From AC-32 sp963788215 (GTDB lineage: Bacteria > Actinomycetota > Thermoleophilia > Gaiellales > Gaiellaceae): 64,000 nucleotides of DNA. How positions within the stretch are numbered: the stretch's first letter is position 1; the number at the start of each line of letters is the position of its first letter. A model generated the notes under the pieces. It made no database searches. It saw only the letters and a list, made by a program, of their open reading frames with translations, and had not been told where the DNA came from. The translations under genes and the position numbers were made by a program. Shown here piece after piece: positions 49,062 through 57,368 of the stretch. The DNA lies in NCBI GenBank assembly GCA_963788215.1, contig CAWBFX010000010.1:434001-498000 (forward strand), given 5' to 3'.

Positions 49062-51401
49062 GTGACCAGAGGAGCCGGGACGAAGCGAGCGCTGGCCGTG
49101 GTGGGGGCGCCGCGGGGCGCGCAGGACGCTGGCGGGCGGCCGAACCCAGTCCTTCTCGAGCCGCCGTTCGACTTCCTCGAGTCCAGGGTGCTCGTTCCGG
49201 CGCTGCGCGCCGGGATGGTGTCGCGGACGGCGCTCGTCAATCGGCTTCGAGCCACGACGACGCCGGTGGCGACGCTGGTAGCGCCCGCCGGCTACGGCAA
49301 GACCACGCTGCTTGCCCAGTGGGCCGAGCGCGACCCGCGCACGTTCGTCTGGGTGACGGTGGACGAGCGCGACAACGACCCTGTCGTCCTGCTCAGGCAC
49401 ATCGCGGCGGCGCTCATGCGTGAGGGGCCGCTGGACGACCGCCTGCTGGACGCTCTCCGCGTCTCTTCGCCGTCGGTCTGGTCGAGGGCCGTTCCGCGCC
49501 TGGCCGCGGAGCTCGCGGACCGCGCCCCCACCGTGCTCGTGCTGGACGACTTCAACCTTCTCCACTCACGTGGCGTGCTGGAGACGGTGGGAGCGCTGAT
49601 CGACGACGAGGCGGAGGGCTCGATGCTGGTCGCCGCGGCGCGCGTCACCCCGAAGCTTCGGCTTGCGCCCCTCCGCGCCGGCGGACGGTTGGTCGAATTC
49701 GGCGCGGACGCTCTCGCGCTGAGCAAGCGGGAGGCCCAGATGCTCCTCCGCGCGACGGGCGTGCCGCTGAGCGAGGCGCAGGAGGCGCAGCTGATCGAGC
49801 AGTGCGAGGGCTGGCCGGCCGCGCTCTACCTCGCGGCGCTCTCGATCCGAGACGGCGACGAGCTGAGCGACGGGCCCGCCCCGCTGCACGGAGACGACCG
49901 TTACCTCGCGGACTACTTCCACGCGGAATACCTGGATCGCCTCCGGCCCGGGCCTCTGCGGTTCCTCCGCCGCACGTCGGTCCTCGATCGGATGTCCGGC
50001 CCGTTGTGCGACGCAGTGCTCGACGACGAGGGTTCGGGCGCGCAGCTCGCCAAGATCGAGCGCGCCAACCTCTTCCTGATCCCACTCGACAGCCGGCGCG
50101 AGTCGTACCGCTACCACCACCTCTTCCGCGAGCTTCTTCAGCGCGAGCTGGCCGAGCACGAGCCCGAGCTCGCCCCGGTCCTCCACGCCCGCGCCGCCGA
50201 CTGGTTCGCGGCGGTGGGAGACGACGAGACCGCCCTCGAGCACGCCCTGGCCGCCGGCGACAGCGACCGGGCCGCCGAGATCCTCGCGGCGATCGCCCCC
50301 CGGGTCTACGAGTCCGGCCGCGTCAAGACGCTCGATGACTGGTTCAAGCGCTTCGAGAGGGCCGGCCTGCTCGAACAGCACCCGGCGGTGGCTCTCCACG
50401 GCTGCCGCTTCCACGTGCTTCGCGGCGACCTGGAGCAGGCCGAAGCCTGGCTCGACGCCGGCGCCCGCGGGAGAACGCGCAGCCGGTTGCCCGACGGAAG
50501 CCGCTCGGTCGCGCCCTGGATCGCGGTGATGCGCGCGTGGATGTGCCGGCAGGGAGCGGTCCAGATGCTCACCGACGCCGAGCTCGGCCTAGCGGGGCTC
50601 GCGCCGGAGAGCAACTGGCGTCCGAGCGCACTCCTCGCCCGGGGGGCGGCGCTCGTGCTCCTCGGCGAGAACGAGCGGGCGGACGAGGTCCTCGCTGCGG
50701 CGGCAGCCTGCGCCGAGGAACACGACTCCACGGAAACACGGGTGGTGGCTCTCGCCGAACGCGCCCTGCTCGCAGCGAGGGTCGGCAATCAAGACCTGGC
50801 CGAGGAGCTCTCGCGAGAAGCGACCGAAGTCATGGACGCCTCACACGTCGAGGATGCGCCTGCGCGCGCACTGGAGCAGGCCACGGCCGCCCAGATGCTT
50901 CTCCACCGCGGCCGGTGGAACGAGGCACGGGCCTGCCTGGACGCTGCGCGGGCGCTGCTGCCCCAGCTCACCCTGGCGATCCCCTGGCTTGCCCTCCAGA
51001 CGAGAATCGAGCTCGGGCGTGGGTTCGTCACGCTTAGAGACAGCCGCGCGCTCGAGGAGCTGCTCGACGAGATCGACGGCATCCTCGAGCGCGCCCCCGG
51101 GCTCGGAACGCTGGCCGCGGCCGCGGACGAGTTGCGGCAAGAGGCCGATGCCGTCCCCGAGCGTGGGGGAGGCGCGACCGGCCTGACCCCGGCCGAGTTG
51201 CGCCTCCTTCCGCTTCTGGCGACGCACCTTTCCTTCCGCCAGATCGCGGAGCAGCTGTACGTCTCGCGGAACACGATCAAGACGCAGGCCATCTCGGTCT
51301 ACCGCAAGCTCGGGGTCTCGAGCCGCAGCGACGCGGTCGCCGAGGCTCAGCGTCTCGGGCTCGGCGAGCACCTGCGCGTGCTCATCTCGGACAAGAAGTA
51401 G
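49062..51401 (+). CDS. MalT-like (LAL) LuxR-family ATPase regulator
   Basis: 779 residues from GTG 49062. STAND-type NTPase: Walker A LVAPAGYGKTTLLAQW (about 73-86), Walker B TVLVLDDFNLL (about 145-155), and the winged-helix segment YRYHHLFRELLQRELAEHEP. A TPR-like helical sensor region spans about 370-690 (AVALHGCRFHVLRGDLEQAE, ARALLLGENERADEVLAAAA-type repeats). C-terminal LuxR helix-turn-helix: LTPAELRLLPLLATHLSFRQ, SRNTIKTQAISVYRKLGVSS. It senses an inducer and ATP and activates promoters. The upstream region shows no copy of the shared 19-bp element. Confidence 0.92.
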   Translation: MTRGAGTKRALAVVGAPRGAQDAGGRPNPVLLEPPFDFLESRVLVPALRAGMVSRTALVNRLRATTTPVATLVAPAGYGKTTLLAQWAERDPRTFVWVTVDERDNDPVVLLRHIAAALMREGPLDDRLLDALRVSSPSVWSRAVPRLAAELADRAPTVLVLDDFNLLHSRGVLETVGALIDDEAEGSMLVAAARVTPKLRLAPLRAGGRLVEFGADALALSKREAQMLLRATGVPLSEAQEAQLIEQCEGWPAALYLAALSIRDGDELSDGPAPLHGDDRYLADYFHAEYLDRLRPGPLRFLRRTSVLDRMSGPLCDAVLDDEGSGAQLAKIERANLFLIPLDSRRESYRYHHLFRELLQRELAEHEPELAPVLHARAADWFAAVGDDETALEHALAAGDSDRAAEILAAIAPRVYESGRVKTLDDWFKRFERAGLLEQHPAVALHGCRFHVLRGDLEQAEAWLDAGARGRTRSRLPDGSRSVAPWIAVMRAWMCRQGAVQMLTDAELGLAGLAPESNWRPSALLARGAALVLLGENERADEVLAAAAACAEEHDSTETRVVALAERALLAARVGNQDLAEELSREATEVMDASHVEDAPARALEQATAAQMLLHRGRWNEARACLDAARALLPQLTLAIPWLALQTRIELGRGFVTLRDSRALEELLDEIDGILERAPGLGTLAAAADELRQEADAVPERGGGATGLTPAELRLLPLLATHLSFRQIAEQLYVSRNTIKTQAISVYRKLGVSSRSDAVAEAQRLGLGEHLRVLISDKK

Positions 51402-51417
51402 GCGCAAGGGCCGAATT

Positions 51418-51436
51418 TCATCCGCCGGGGGTGATG
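51418..51436 (+). promoter_or_regulatory. Shared 19-bp element, site 10 (gene at 51471)
   Basis: TCATCC-GCCGG-GGGTGATG, centre 51426, 45 nt before GTG 51471. The predicted -10 (51457-51462) is TGGGAT. Confidence 0.65.
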
Positions 51437-51470
51437 ACTTTCGCCTCGTGGCCAGGTGGGATGAGGGTCG

Positions 51471-51836
51471 GTGCAGGGATACGAGTGCACGCTCCGCAAG
51501 CTCGCGATCGGAGACGATGCGTATCTCGGAAGGCTGATCGCGAGCGAGCCGGCGAACCTCGTCGAATCGGGGCTCGATCCGAAGACACATGCGCTGGTTC
51601 GGATCAGCGCGCTGGTCGCGGTCGATGCCCCGGCCCCGTCATACCTCGAGGCAGTCGAGGCGGCGCGGGCGGCGGGCGCGTCGGACCGCGAGATCGTCGG
51701 CTGCCTGCTCGCGGTCCTGCCGGAGCTGGGCGCTGTCCGCGCGATCTCCGCTGCGCCGAAGCTGGGGCTCGCCCTCGGCTACGACGTCGCCGCGGCGCTC
51801 GAAGAATCGCTGCCCACGCGACCCCTAAGCGCGTAG
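51471..51836 (+). CDS. AhpD/CMD-like small protein without catalytic cysteines (3 of 3)
   Basis: 121 residues from GTG 51471. HALVRISALVAVDAPAPSYL, then SDREIVGCLLAVLPELGAVR and SAAPKLGLALGYDVAAALEE, collinear with the protein at 35288. It has two isolated cysteines but no CxxC or CxxxH pair. The promoter has the shared element. The 3' end overlaps the convergent histidine kinase gene by 12 bp. Confidence 0.7.
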   Translation: MQGYECTLRKLAIGDDAYLGRLIASEPANLVESGLDPKTHALVRISALVAVDAPAPSYLEAVEAARAAGASDREIVGCLLAVLPELGAVRAISAAPKLGLALGYDVAAALEESLPTRPLSA

Positions 51837-53570
51837 CGGGACGCGCCCGGCGACGAGCGTGCCCCGACCGGGCGCCGACGCGATCGTGACGGTTCCGTCG
51901 AGCGCACCGATCCGGTCCTTCACGTTGGCGAGCCCCGCGCCTTCCGCCCGCTCGCCGACATCGAAGCCGTCGCCTCCGTCCCGGACGGCGAACGTCAGGG
52001 CGTCACCGTCGTCCCGCAGGCGGATCGAGACGGGCGGGCCCCCGTGCCTGACCGCGTTCTGCAGCGCCTCGCGGCAGGAGTAGTAGACCGCGGATTCGAT
52101 CTCCGCCGGGTAGCGCCCGACGGCCTCGGCGGTCACCTCGACCTTCCCGCCCGACGACGACGCCACCGATTCCAGCGCGTGAGTCAGGCCGAGGTTGGCG
52201 AGCACGCTCGGGTAGATCCCATGAGCGAGGTCGCGCAGCTCGTCGAGGGCTCTCCGCAGGTCGTCTGCGACCGCGCCCAGCTCCCGCTGCAGATCCACGT
52301 CCGTGGGAGCGGCCTCCGTTGCGAGGCCGAGCCGGACTCCGACGGCCATCAGCGCCTGCTGGGCACCGTCGTGGAGATCGCGCTCCAGCTTCTGGCGCTC
52401 GAGGGCCGTGGCGGCTGCGAGCCGTGCCTGTGAGCGCTGGAGCTCGCCGATCGAGGCGCTCCAGGCGCTCTGCAGCTCCGCATTCTCGAAGGCGAGCAGC
52501 GCCGCGGCACCGGCCGCCTGCAAGAGCTCCGGGTCGTCGGCGAGTTGCTCGTCGTGGACGATTGCCGCCGCCGGCCGCCCATCGTGTGCGACCTCGGTCA
52601 GCGCGCGGCCGGAGCCGGGGACGGGCGCTTCGACCGCTCGGCCCTCTCCGTCGATCCAGGCCGCCGCGTCGGCTCGGTGGAAGGCGAGCTGCAAGCGCGG
52701 ATCGCCGAGCGGCCCGCGCAGGAGCGCCGTGAGCTCGCGCAGAGAGGGCCGGCTCAGCGATTCGCGGACGATCGTGCGCAGGACACGCGCAGCGAACAGC
52801 TCTGCGACGACGAGGGCGAGCAGGAAGCCGTACCAGAGGCCGGATCTCGCCACCACGAAGGTCCAGCGCACGTACGGGTCGATGGCCAGGTCTGCGTGGC
52901 CTGCCGCCACCGTCAGCTGGTACAGCGCCTGCGTCAGGAGAAAGACGAGCGCGATCGGCGTGCCGATCGCCAGTGCGCGGCGGTACGGCGCCGTCCCGGT
53001 CGCAAGGCGCCAGACCAGCAGCGCCGCCGTTGCCAGCGCCACCGCGATGATGGCGTCCCGGTCGATGTCGACGAGGCGCGCGACCACCGACGACGGCACC
53101 GAGACGTACAGCGCGTTCGCCGGACATGCGGAGCTACAGGCGGAGATCGAGCCGCCGGCGGTGATCTGCGGCGAGAACAGCGTGAGCGCCGACGAGGGTG
53201 CGACCACGAGGAGCGCGCCTGCCGCGAGGATCAGCCTGTCCGCGAGCCCGGGCAGGCGGCCCGTGGGGAAGGCGAGGATGGTCGCGAGCGTGGCGAGGTA
53301 GATCACGCCTTCCCAGTGCACGGCGATCGTGAAGAGGACCGAGCTCGAGGACGACTGGAGGATGTAGGGCACGTGGACGAGCCCGAGCGCGATCAGGACC
53401 GGGCCGAAGCGGCTTCCGGGTCGCCGCCGGAGCCAGTAGACGCCGATGCAGATCGGGCCGAGGATGAGGTCGGCCTTCTGGACAGCCAGCCAGCCCGGAT
53501 ACGCGAGAAAGTCGGCGTGAAGCGTGACGACGACCGCCAGGGCGGCCGCCACGGCCCCGGCCGAGAGCAC
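51825..53570 (-). CDS. Membrane sensor histidine kinase (NarL type)
   Basis: 581 residues from GTG 53570; an open frame upstream (WWELA...) without a usual start codon suggests the N-terminus may be somewhat longer. Six to eight helices (about 1-260), a GAF-like segment (LTALLRGPLGDPRLQLAFHR through LLAFENAELQSAW), a coiled coil, HisKA_3 with LERDLHDGAQQALMAVGVRL (phospho-His near 405) and HATPase (YYSCREALQNAVRHGGPPVS, VRDGGDGFDVGERAEGAGLA). A response regulator is not adjacent; the receiver proteins at 45260 and 45765 are candidates. Confidence 0.9.
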   Translation of the reverse strand: MLSAGAVAAALAVVVTLHADFLAYPGWLAVQKADLILGPICIGVYWLRRRPGSRFGPVLIALGLVHVPYILQSSSSSVLFTIAVHWEGVIYLATLATILAFPTGRLPGLADRLILAAGALLVVAPSSALTLFSPQITAGGSISACSSACPANALYVSVPSSVVARLVDIDRDAIIAVALATAALLVWRLATGTAPYRRALAIGTPIALVFLLTQALYQLTVAAGHADLAIDPYVRWTFVVARSGLWYGFLLALVVAELFAARVLRTIVRESLSRPSLRELTALLRGPLGDPRLQLAFHRADAAAWIDGEGRAVEAPVPGSGRALTEVAHDGRPAAAIVHDEQLADDPELLQAAGAAALLAFENAELQSAWSASIGELQRSQARLAAATALERQKLERDLHDGAQQALMAVGVRLGLATEAAPTDVDLQRELGAVADDLRRALDELRDLAHGIYPSVLANLGLTHALESVASSSGGKVEVTAEAVGRYPAEIESAVYYSCREALQNAVRHGGPPVSIRLRDDGDALTFAVRDGGDGFDVGERAEGAGLANVKDRIGALDGTVTIASAPGRGTLVAGRVPLRA

Positions 53571-53732
53571 CGCGAGCTCCCACCACGCGAGCCCGGCGCG
53601 GGAGAGCGGGGCAGCGGCCCAGCGCGTGCTCGAAGCGGCTTCGAGCGCGTCGCGCGGCGGATCGACTGCGTTTTCGACCGTGTGCCCTCCCTTTTTACGA
53701 CTTCTAAGCTACCGCGCCGCCCTGAAAAGCGG

Positions 53733-53751
53733 TAATCCACTCAGGATGAGG
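53733..53751 (+). promoter_or_regulatory. Shared 19-bp element, site 11 (gene at 53784)
   Basis: TAATCC-ACTCA-GGATGAGG, centre 53741, exactly 43 nt before ATG 53784. The -10 (53772-53777) is AAGAAT. This is the most divergent 5' half of the set. Confidence 0.55.
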
Positions 53752-53783
53752 CCCACGCCGGCCGCGTGTCGAAGAATCGGGCA

Positions 53784-54281
53784 ATGCGCTCGAGCGATGC
53801 TCGCTCGGCGGCGGGCCAGCGCCTCGCCGGCTTCATCTACGGGACGATCATCGCCCTGTCGGTCCTCGTCGCCGGAGCCCGGGCCTTTCCGGACAGTCCC
53901 GCGCGCGTCGCCGTGCTCGTGGCCGCTACCTGCGCGACCTTCTGGCTCGCCCACGTCTACGCACACGGGCTCGCGCACAGCGTCGCGCACAGGGAACATC
54001 TGTCCCTCGGCGAGATCCGGCACATCGCGCGCCGGGAATGGTCGATCGTCGAGGCGGCGGCACCGCTCGTGCTCGTGCTCCTGCTCGGAGCGGTTGGCAT
54101 CCTGTCCGAGTCGGTTGCCGTCTGGGCCGCGTTCGCCGTGGGGCTCGTCGTGCTCGCGGTCGAGGCTCTCGTGTTCGCGCGGGTCGAGAAGCTGCGCTGG
54201 CCTGCGACCCTCCTCGTGTTGGCGATCAACCTCGGGCTCGGGCTGGCGCTCGTCGCCCTGAAGCTCGCGCTCGCCCATTGA
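53784..54281 (+). CDS. Four-helix membrane protein, unknown
   Basis: 165 residues from ATG 53784, a start fixed by the position of the shared promoter element (GTG 53766 is also open). Hydrophobic segments: AGFIYGTIIALSVLVAGARA, VAVLVAATCATFWLAHVYAH, AAPLVLVLLLGAVGILSESV and TLLVLAINLGLGLALVALKL. Histidines cluster in the loop AHVYAHGLAHSVAHREHLSL, which might bind metal. No family recognised. It precedes the NfeD-like and ZIP genes, which have their own promoter. Confidence 0.65.
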   Translation: MRSSDARSAAGQRLAGFIYGTIIALSVLVAGARAFPDSPARVAVLVAATCATFWLAHVYAHGLAHSVAHREHLSLGEIRHIARREWSIVEAAAPLVLVLLLGAVGILSESVAVWAAFAVGLVVLAVEALVFARVEKLRWPATLLVLAINLGLGLALVALKLALAH

Positions 54282-54297
54282 GCACGTCGGATCGGCT

Positions 54298-54316
54298 TCA
54301 TCCGGTCCGGACGACG
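54298..54316 (+). promoter_or_regulatory. Shared 19-bp element, site 12 (gene at 54349)
   Basis: TCATCC-GGTCC-GGACGACG, centre 54306, exactly 43 nt before ATG 54349. The -10 (54337-54342) is CACACT. Confidence 0.7.
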
Positions 54317-54348
54317 ACCGTCCCGGCCGGCGGGCCCACACTGCGGCC

Positions 54349-54672
54349 ATGCTGATCTTCGTTGCGGTCGCGCTTCTGCTGGTGCTGCCCTCGCCCTGGA
54401 ACCTGGTCGGGTTCCTCGTCGTCCTCCCGCTCTGGGTGGCGGAGCTCTTCGGCTGGAATCGAACGGTCAAGAACCGGCGGCGCGTCGTAGGCGCCGAGAC
54501 CCTGATCGGCCGGGAAGCAATCGTGAGCGAGCCGTGCCGGCCCCTCGGGCAGGTGCGCCTCGACGGTGAGATCTGGGAGGCCCGCTGCGACGCCGGGGCC
54601 AGCCCGGGCGCCTCCGTTCGCATCATCGCCAGGGACGGCCTCACGCTCGTCGTCGAGCCCGCCGCCTCCTAG
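54349..54672 (+). CDS. Short NfeD-like membrane protein with OB domain
   Basis: 107 residues from ATG 54349. One hydrophobic hairpin (LIFVAVALLLVLPSPWNLVG, FLVVLPLWVAELFGWNRTVK) is followed by a small OB-fold: ETLIGREAIVSEPCRPLGQV, VRLDGEIWEARCDAGASPGA, SVRIIARDGLTLVVEP. This is the short NfeD1b-type layout, which usually works with a stomatin/flotillin partner; none is adjacent. Six bp before the ZIP transporter gene, so the two are co-transcribed. Confidence 0.85.
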   Translation: MLIFVAVALLLVLPSPWNLVGFLVVLPLWVAELFGWNRTVKNRRRVVGAETLIGREAIVSEPCRPLGQVRLDGEIWEARCDAGASPGASVRIIARDGLTLVVEPAAS

Positions 54673-54678
54673 CCGCGC

Positions 54679-55410
54679 GTGCTCGAGTCGTTCGCGTGGG
54701 GCTTTCTCGCGGCCTCGACTCTGATCGTGGGCGGAGCCGTCGCCCTGCGCTGGCGCGTGGAAGAGCGGCTGCTCGGCTGGATCATGGCGTTCGGAAGCGG
54801 CGTGCTGATCAGCGCCGTCTCCTTCGAGCTCGTCGAGGAAGCGTTCGACACCTCGAGCGGCGACCGCCGCGTCGCGCTCGGCCTTGCCTGCGGCTCGCTG
54901 ACGTTCTTCGCCGGCGACCTGCTGATCGACCGGATGGGCGGTGACGACCGCAAGCGTTCGCGCGGCAAGCAGGCCGAGGGATCGGCTCTCGCGATCGTGC
55001 TCGGCATCGTCCTCGACGGCATCCCCGAGTCGATCGTGCTCGGCCTGACGATCGTCGTCAGCGGAAGCATCAGCGCGGCGTTCCTGGTCGCGGTGCTGCT
55101 CTCGAACGTCCCCGAGACGATCGCCGCCACCACCGGCCTCGCGCAGGCGGGTTGGTCGAGGGGCCGCGTGCTCGGCCTGTGGCTGATGGTGTCCGTCGTC
55201 TCGGGGCTCGCAGCCGTCTTCGGCTTCGCGGTGTTCGACTCCGCTGCGCCGAGCACCGTCGCGTTCGTCCTCGCCTTCGCGGGCGGCGCGATCCTGACGA
55301 TGCTCGCCGACACGATGATGCCGGAGGCTTTCGAGCACGGCGGGAAGCTGGTCGGAGTCCTCACGACGATCGGCTTCGGCGTGGCCTTCGCGATCAGCGC
55401 CCTCGACTAG
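54679..55410 (+). CDS. ZIP-family metal transporter
   Basis: 243 residues from GTG 54679, eight helices. Metal-site helices are visible: GIVLDGIPESIVLGLTIVVS (HN replaced by DG, then PES) and LLSNVPETIAATTGLAQAG, plus a final TMLADTMMPEAFEHGGKLVG. In many ZIP proteins the first motif is HNxPEG; here Asp-Gly-Ile-Pro-Glu-Ser suggests altered metal preference. A variable cytoplasmic loop (DRKRSRGKQAEG) is short. Likely moves zinc, iron or manganese. Confidence 0.85.
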   Translation: MLESFAWGFLAASTLIVGGAVALRWRVEERLLGWIMAFGSGVLISAVSFELVEEAFDTSSGDRRVALGLACGSLTFFAGDLLIDRMGGDDRKRSRGKQAEGSALAIVLGIVLDGIPESIVLGLTIVVSGSISAAFLVAVLLSNVPETIAATTGLAQAGWSRGRVLGLWLMVSVVSGLAAVFGFAVFDSAAPSTVAFVLAFAGGAILTMLADTMMPEAFEHGGKLVGVLTTIGFGVAFAISALD

Positions 55411-55447
55411 CGCCGAGACGGCGACGCCTGAAAACCGGCCGTCCGGA

Positions 55448-55466
55448 TCACCCGCATCGGACGATG
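55448..55466 (+). promoter_or_regulatory. Shared 19-bp element, site 13 (gene at 55535)
   Basis: TCACCC-GCATC-GGACGATG, centre 55456. The predicted -10 (55487-55492) is AAGGCT. A leader of about 36 nt with GGGAGG follows. Confidence 0.6.
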
Positions 55467-55534
55467 CCCCACCGTCCGCGAAACGGAAGGCTCCCCGCGA
55501 TGGAAGTCAATTCGTTCGACTTGGGAGGTTGACC

Positions 55535-55930
55535 GTGGCCGTTGCGGCTAATTACCCGTTTCTAGACGTGATGTGGACGATGCTCGTCTTCTTCGCGTGG
55601 GTGATCTGGTTCTGGATGCTGATCACCGTCCTGTCCGACGTCTTCCGCCGCCACGACATCTCGGGTTGGAGCAAGGCGCTCTGGACGGTCTTCGTGATCG
55701 TCACTCCGTTCCTCGGCGTTCTCGTCTACCTGATCGCGCAGAGCAAGGGGATGGCCGAGCGGAACATGGCGGCGGCTCAGACCGCCAGGGCGGAGACCGA
55801 CGATTACATCCGCTCGGTCGCGGGAGCCGATCCCGCCGAGCAGATCGCCCGGGCCAAGGAGCTCCTCGACAGCGGCGCGATCAGCGCCACGGAGTTCGAC
55901 GCCCTCAAGCAAAAGGCTCTGACAGCCTGA
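55535..55930 (+). CDS. PLDc_N plus SHOCT membrane protein
   Basis: 131 residues from GTG 55535, which has the best spacing to GGGAGG (TTG 55529 is possible). Two helices of the phospholipase D nuclease N-terminal type: MLVFFAWVIWFWMLITVLSD and KALWTVFVIVTPFLGVLVYL, with the conserved DVFRRHDISGW loop. Then a coiled coil and a C-terminal SHOCT motif, QIARAKELLDSGAISATEFD. No PLD catalytic domain. A common actinobacterial small stress-associated membrane protein, under the shared element. Confidence 0.85.
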   Translation: MAVAANYPFLDVMWTMLVFFAWVIWFWMLITVLSDVFRRHDISGWSKALWTVFVIVTPFLGVLVYLIAQSKGMAERNMAAAQTARAETDDYIRSVAGADPAEQIARAKELLDSGAISATEFDALKQKALTA

Positions 55931-56147
55931 GCCTCGGCGCGAGAGCGCGACACGCGAAGAACGCTGCCAGGGAGATCGGCCGCACGACGAGCCAGCAGAG
56001 AACTACCGGCAGTTGCAGCACAACGGTGAGCGGCCCGAGCCGCTCACCCGCGTGCGCCAGAACGCGAAAGTCGGCTGCGAGCCGTGCAGCGAGGCGGCCG
56101 CTCGCCAGGAGCACCAGGTAGCTGAACCGGTACGCAAAGAGAACCAT
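55905..56147 (-). CDS. Small membrane protein, unknown
   Basis: 80 residues from ATG 56147. An apolar first half (MVLFAYRFSYLVLLASGRLA) and a second helix (LTVVLQLPVVLCWLVVRPIS) with basic flanks. No family recognised. The 3' end overlaps the PLDc_N/SHOCT gene by 26 bp. Coding is supported only by composition and the membrane-like pattern, so confidence is modest. Confidence 0.4.
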   Translation of the reverse strand: MVLFAYRFSYLVLLASGRLAARLAADFRVLAHAGERLGPLTVVLQLPVVLCWLVVRPISLAAFFACRALAPRLRLSEPFA

Positions 56148-56258
56148 CGGCCACCAGCTACCCCTCGAAGCGCGCCCTTATTCCCCGGCGGCCGGGAGCG
56201 ATATAGCCGTCGCTTCCGCATAGTTCTGGGTCGAAGTGGATAGGGGTCGCCTGGGACC

Positions 56259-57227
56259 ATGAGGGCGACAGCAGCACAGGCCGAAAGCCTTCCGGACGAG
56301 CGTTTCCGGCACGAAGCGCTCTTCTACGCCGGCGACGACCAGTTCGTCGAGGCCTGCGTCGCGTTCATCAGGGCGGGTCTCGAGGCGGACGAGCCGACCC
56401 TGGTCGTTGTCCTCGCGGACAAGCTCGCGAAGCTCCGTGCGGCGCTCGGGCCTGACGCCGAGCGCGTGCAGTTCGCGGACATGGACGCGGTCGGCCGCAA
56501 CCCGGCGCGAATCATCCCCGCCTGGCAGGAGTTCGTCGACGAGAACGCCGAGCCCGGCGTGCGGCTGCGCGGGATCGGCGAGCCGATCTTCCCCGCCCGG
56601 GACCCGCACGAGCTCGTCGAGTGCGAGCGCCACGAGGCTCTGCTCAACCTCGCCTTTGCGGGCGCCGACCGCTTCTGGCTGATGTGCCCCTACGACACCG
56701 AGGCGCTGCCCGCGCCGGTGATCGCGGAGGCGAAGAGGAACCATCCGTTCGTCGCCCACGGTGAGCATCGGGAGCTCAGTGCCGACTATCTCGGCGCCGA
56801 GGCGATCTCCCAGCCGTTCGCGGACGAGCTGCCCGAGCCCCCGGTGCCCGCCGAAGAGCTTCGCTTCGAGCACGGGGGACTTCACCAGGTGCGGCGCTTC
56901 GTGGCCGAGCATGCGCGCGCGGCCGGCCTCGGCGCCGGCCGGGTGCACGACCTCGTGGTGGCCGTCAACGAGATCGCCACGAACAGCATCGAGCACGGCG
57001 GCGGCTCGGGTGCGCTCCGGCTCTGGCGCGAGGGGCGAAGGGTCGTTTCGGAAATCCGCGACGCCGGCAGGCTCGAGGACCCGCTCGCGGACCGGCGCCT
57101 TCCGAGTCCCGGTGACCACGCCGGCCGAGGCCTGTGGCTGGCGAACCAGCTGTGCGACCTCGTGCAGGTCCGAAGCTTCCCGGGAGAGTTCGTCGTGCGG
57201 CTCCACATGCTCCCCGAGCGCGCTTAG
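56259..57227 (+). CDS. MEDS-domain plus anti-sigma-factor-like kinase (RsbA type)
   Basis: 322 residues from ATG 56259. The N-terminal MEDS domain (about 15-190) has RHEALFYAGDDQFVEACVAF, LAGADRFWLMCPYDTEALP-like WLMCPYDTEALPAPVIAEAK and HEALLNLAFA. The C-terminal HATPase_c_2 domain (about 210-318) has VHDLVVAVNEIATNSIEHGG and GDHAGRGLWLANQLCDLVQV. RsbA-like proteins bind or phosphorylate anti-sigma antagonists in general stress control. No sigma factor gene is in the window. The gene stands alone. Confidence 0.88.
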   Translation: MRATAAQAESLPDERFRHEALFYAGDDQFVEACVAFIRAGLEADEPTLVVVLADKLAKLRAALGPDAERVQFADMDAVGRNPARIIPAWQEFVDENAEPGVRLRGIGEPIFPARDPHELVECERHEALLNLAFAGADRFWLMCPYDTEALPAPVIAEAKRNHPFVAHGEHRELSADYLGAEAISQPFADELPEPPVPAEELRFEHGGLHQVRRFVAEHARAAGLGAGRVHDLVVAVNEIATNSIEHGGGSGALRLWREGRRVVSEIRDAGRLEDPLADRRLPSPGDHAGRGLWLANQLCDLVQVRSFPGEFVVRLHMLPERA

Positions 57228-57368
57228 CGCCTGTAAATCACTGCTTTAGAGATGACCTAAACGGGTCGCGCGCAGAGCCATGGGCCCCGGTTAGCGTGGT
57301 GGTCATAAGGGCCCGGCGCATCGGCGACGCCGGAAGCGGGTTGGGCCGTCGGAACTCTAGGAGGGCAT

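Noticed and set aside
29875..55466. The 19-bp element as a plain -35 of an alternative sigma factor
   Set aside because: If GATG were the -35, the spacer to the -10 would be about 20 bp, too long, and the conserved 5' TCATCC half would be unexplained. A dimeric activator fits better, though a sigma-based reading is not fully excluded.
57256..57275. GACC-TAAACG-GGTC before the collagen-like gene as another copy of the 19-bp element
   Set aside because: It has different half-sites and spacing and no matching -10 at the expected place.
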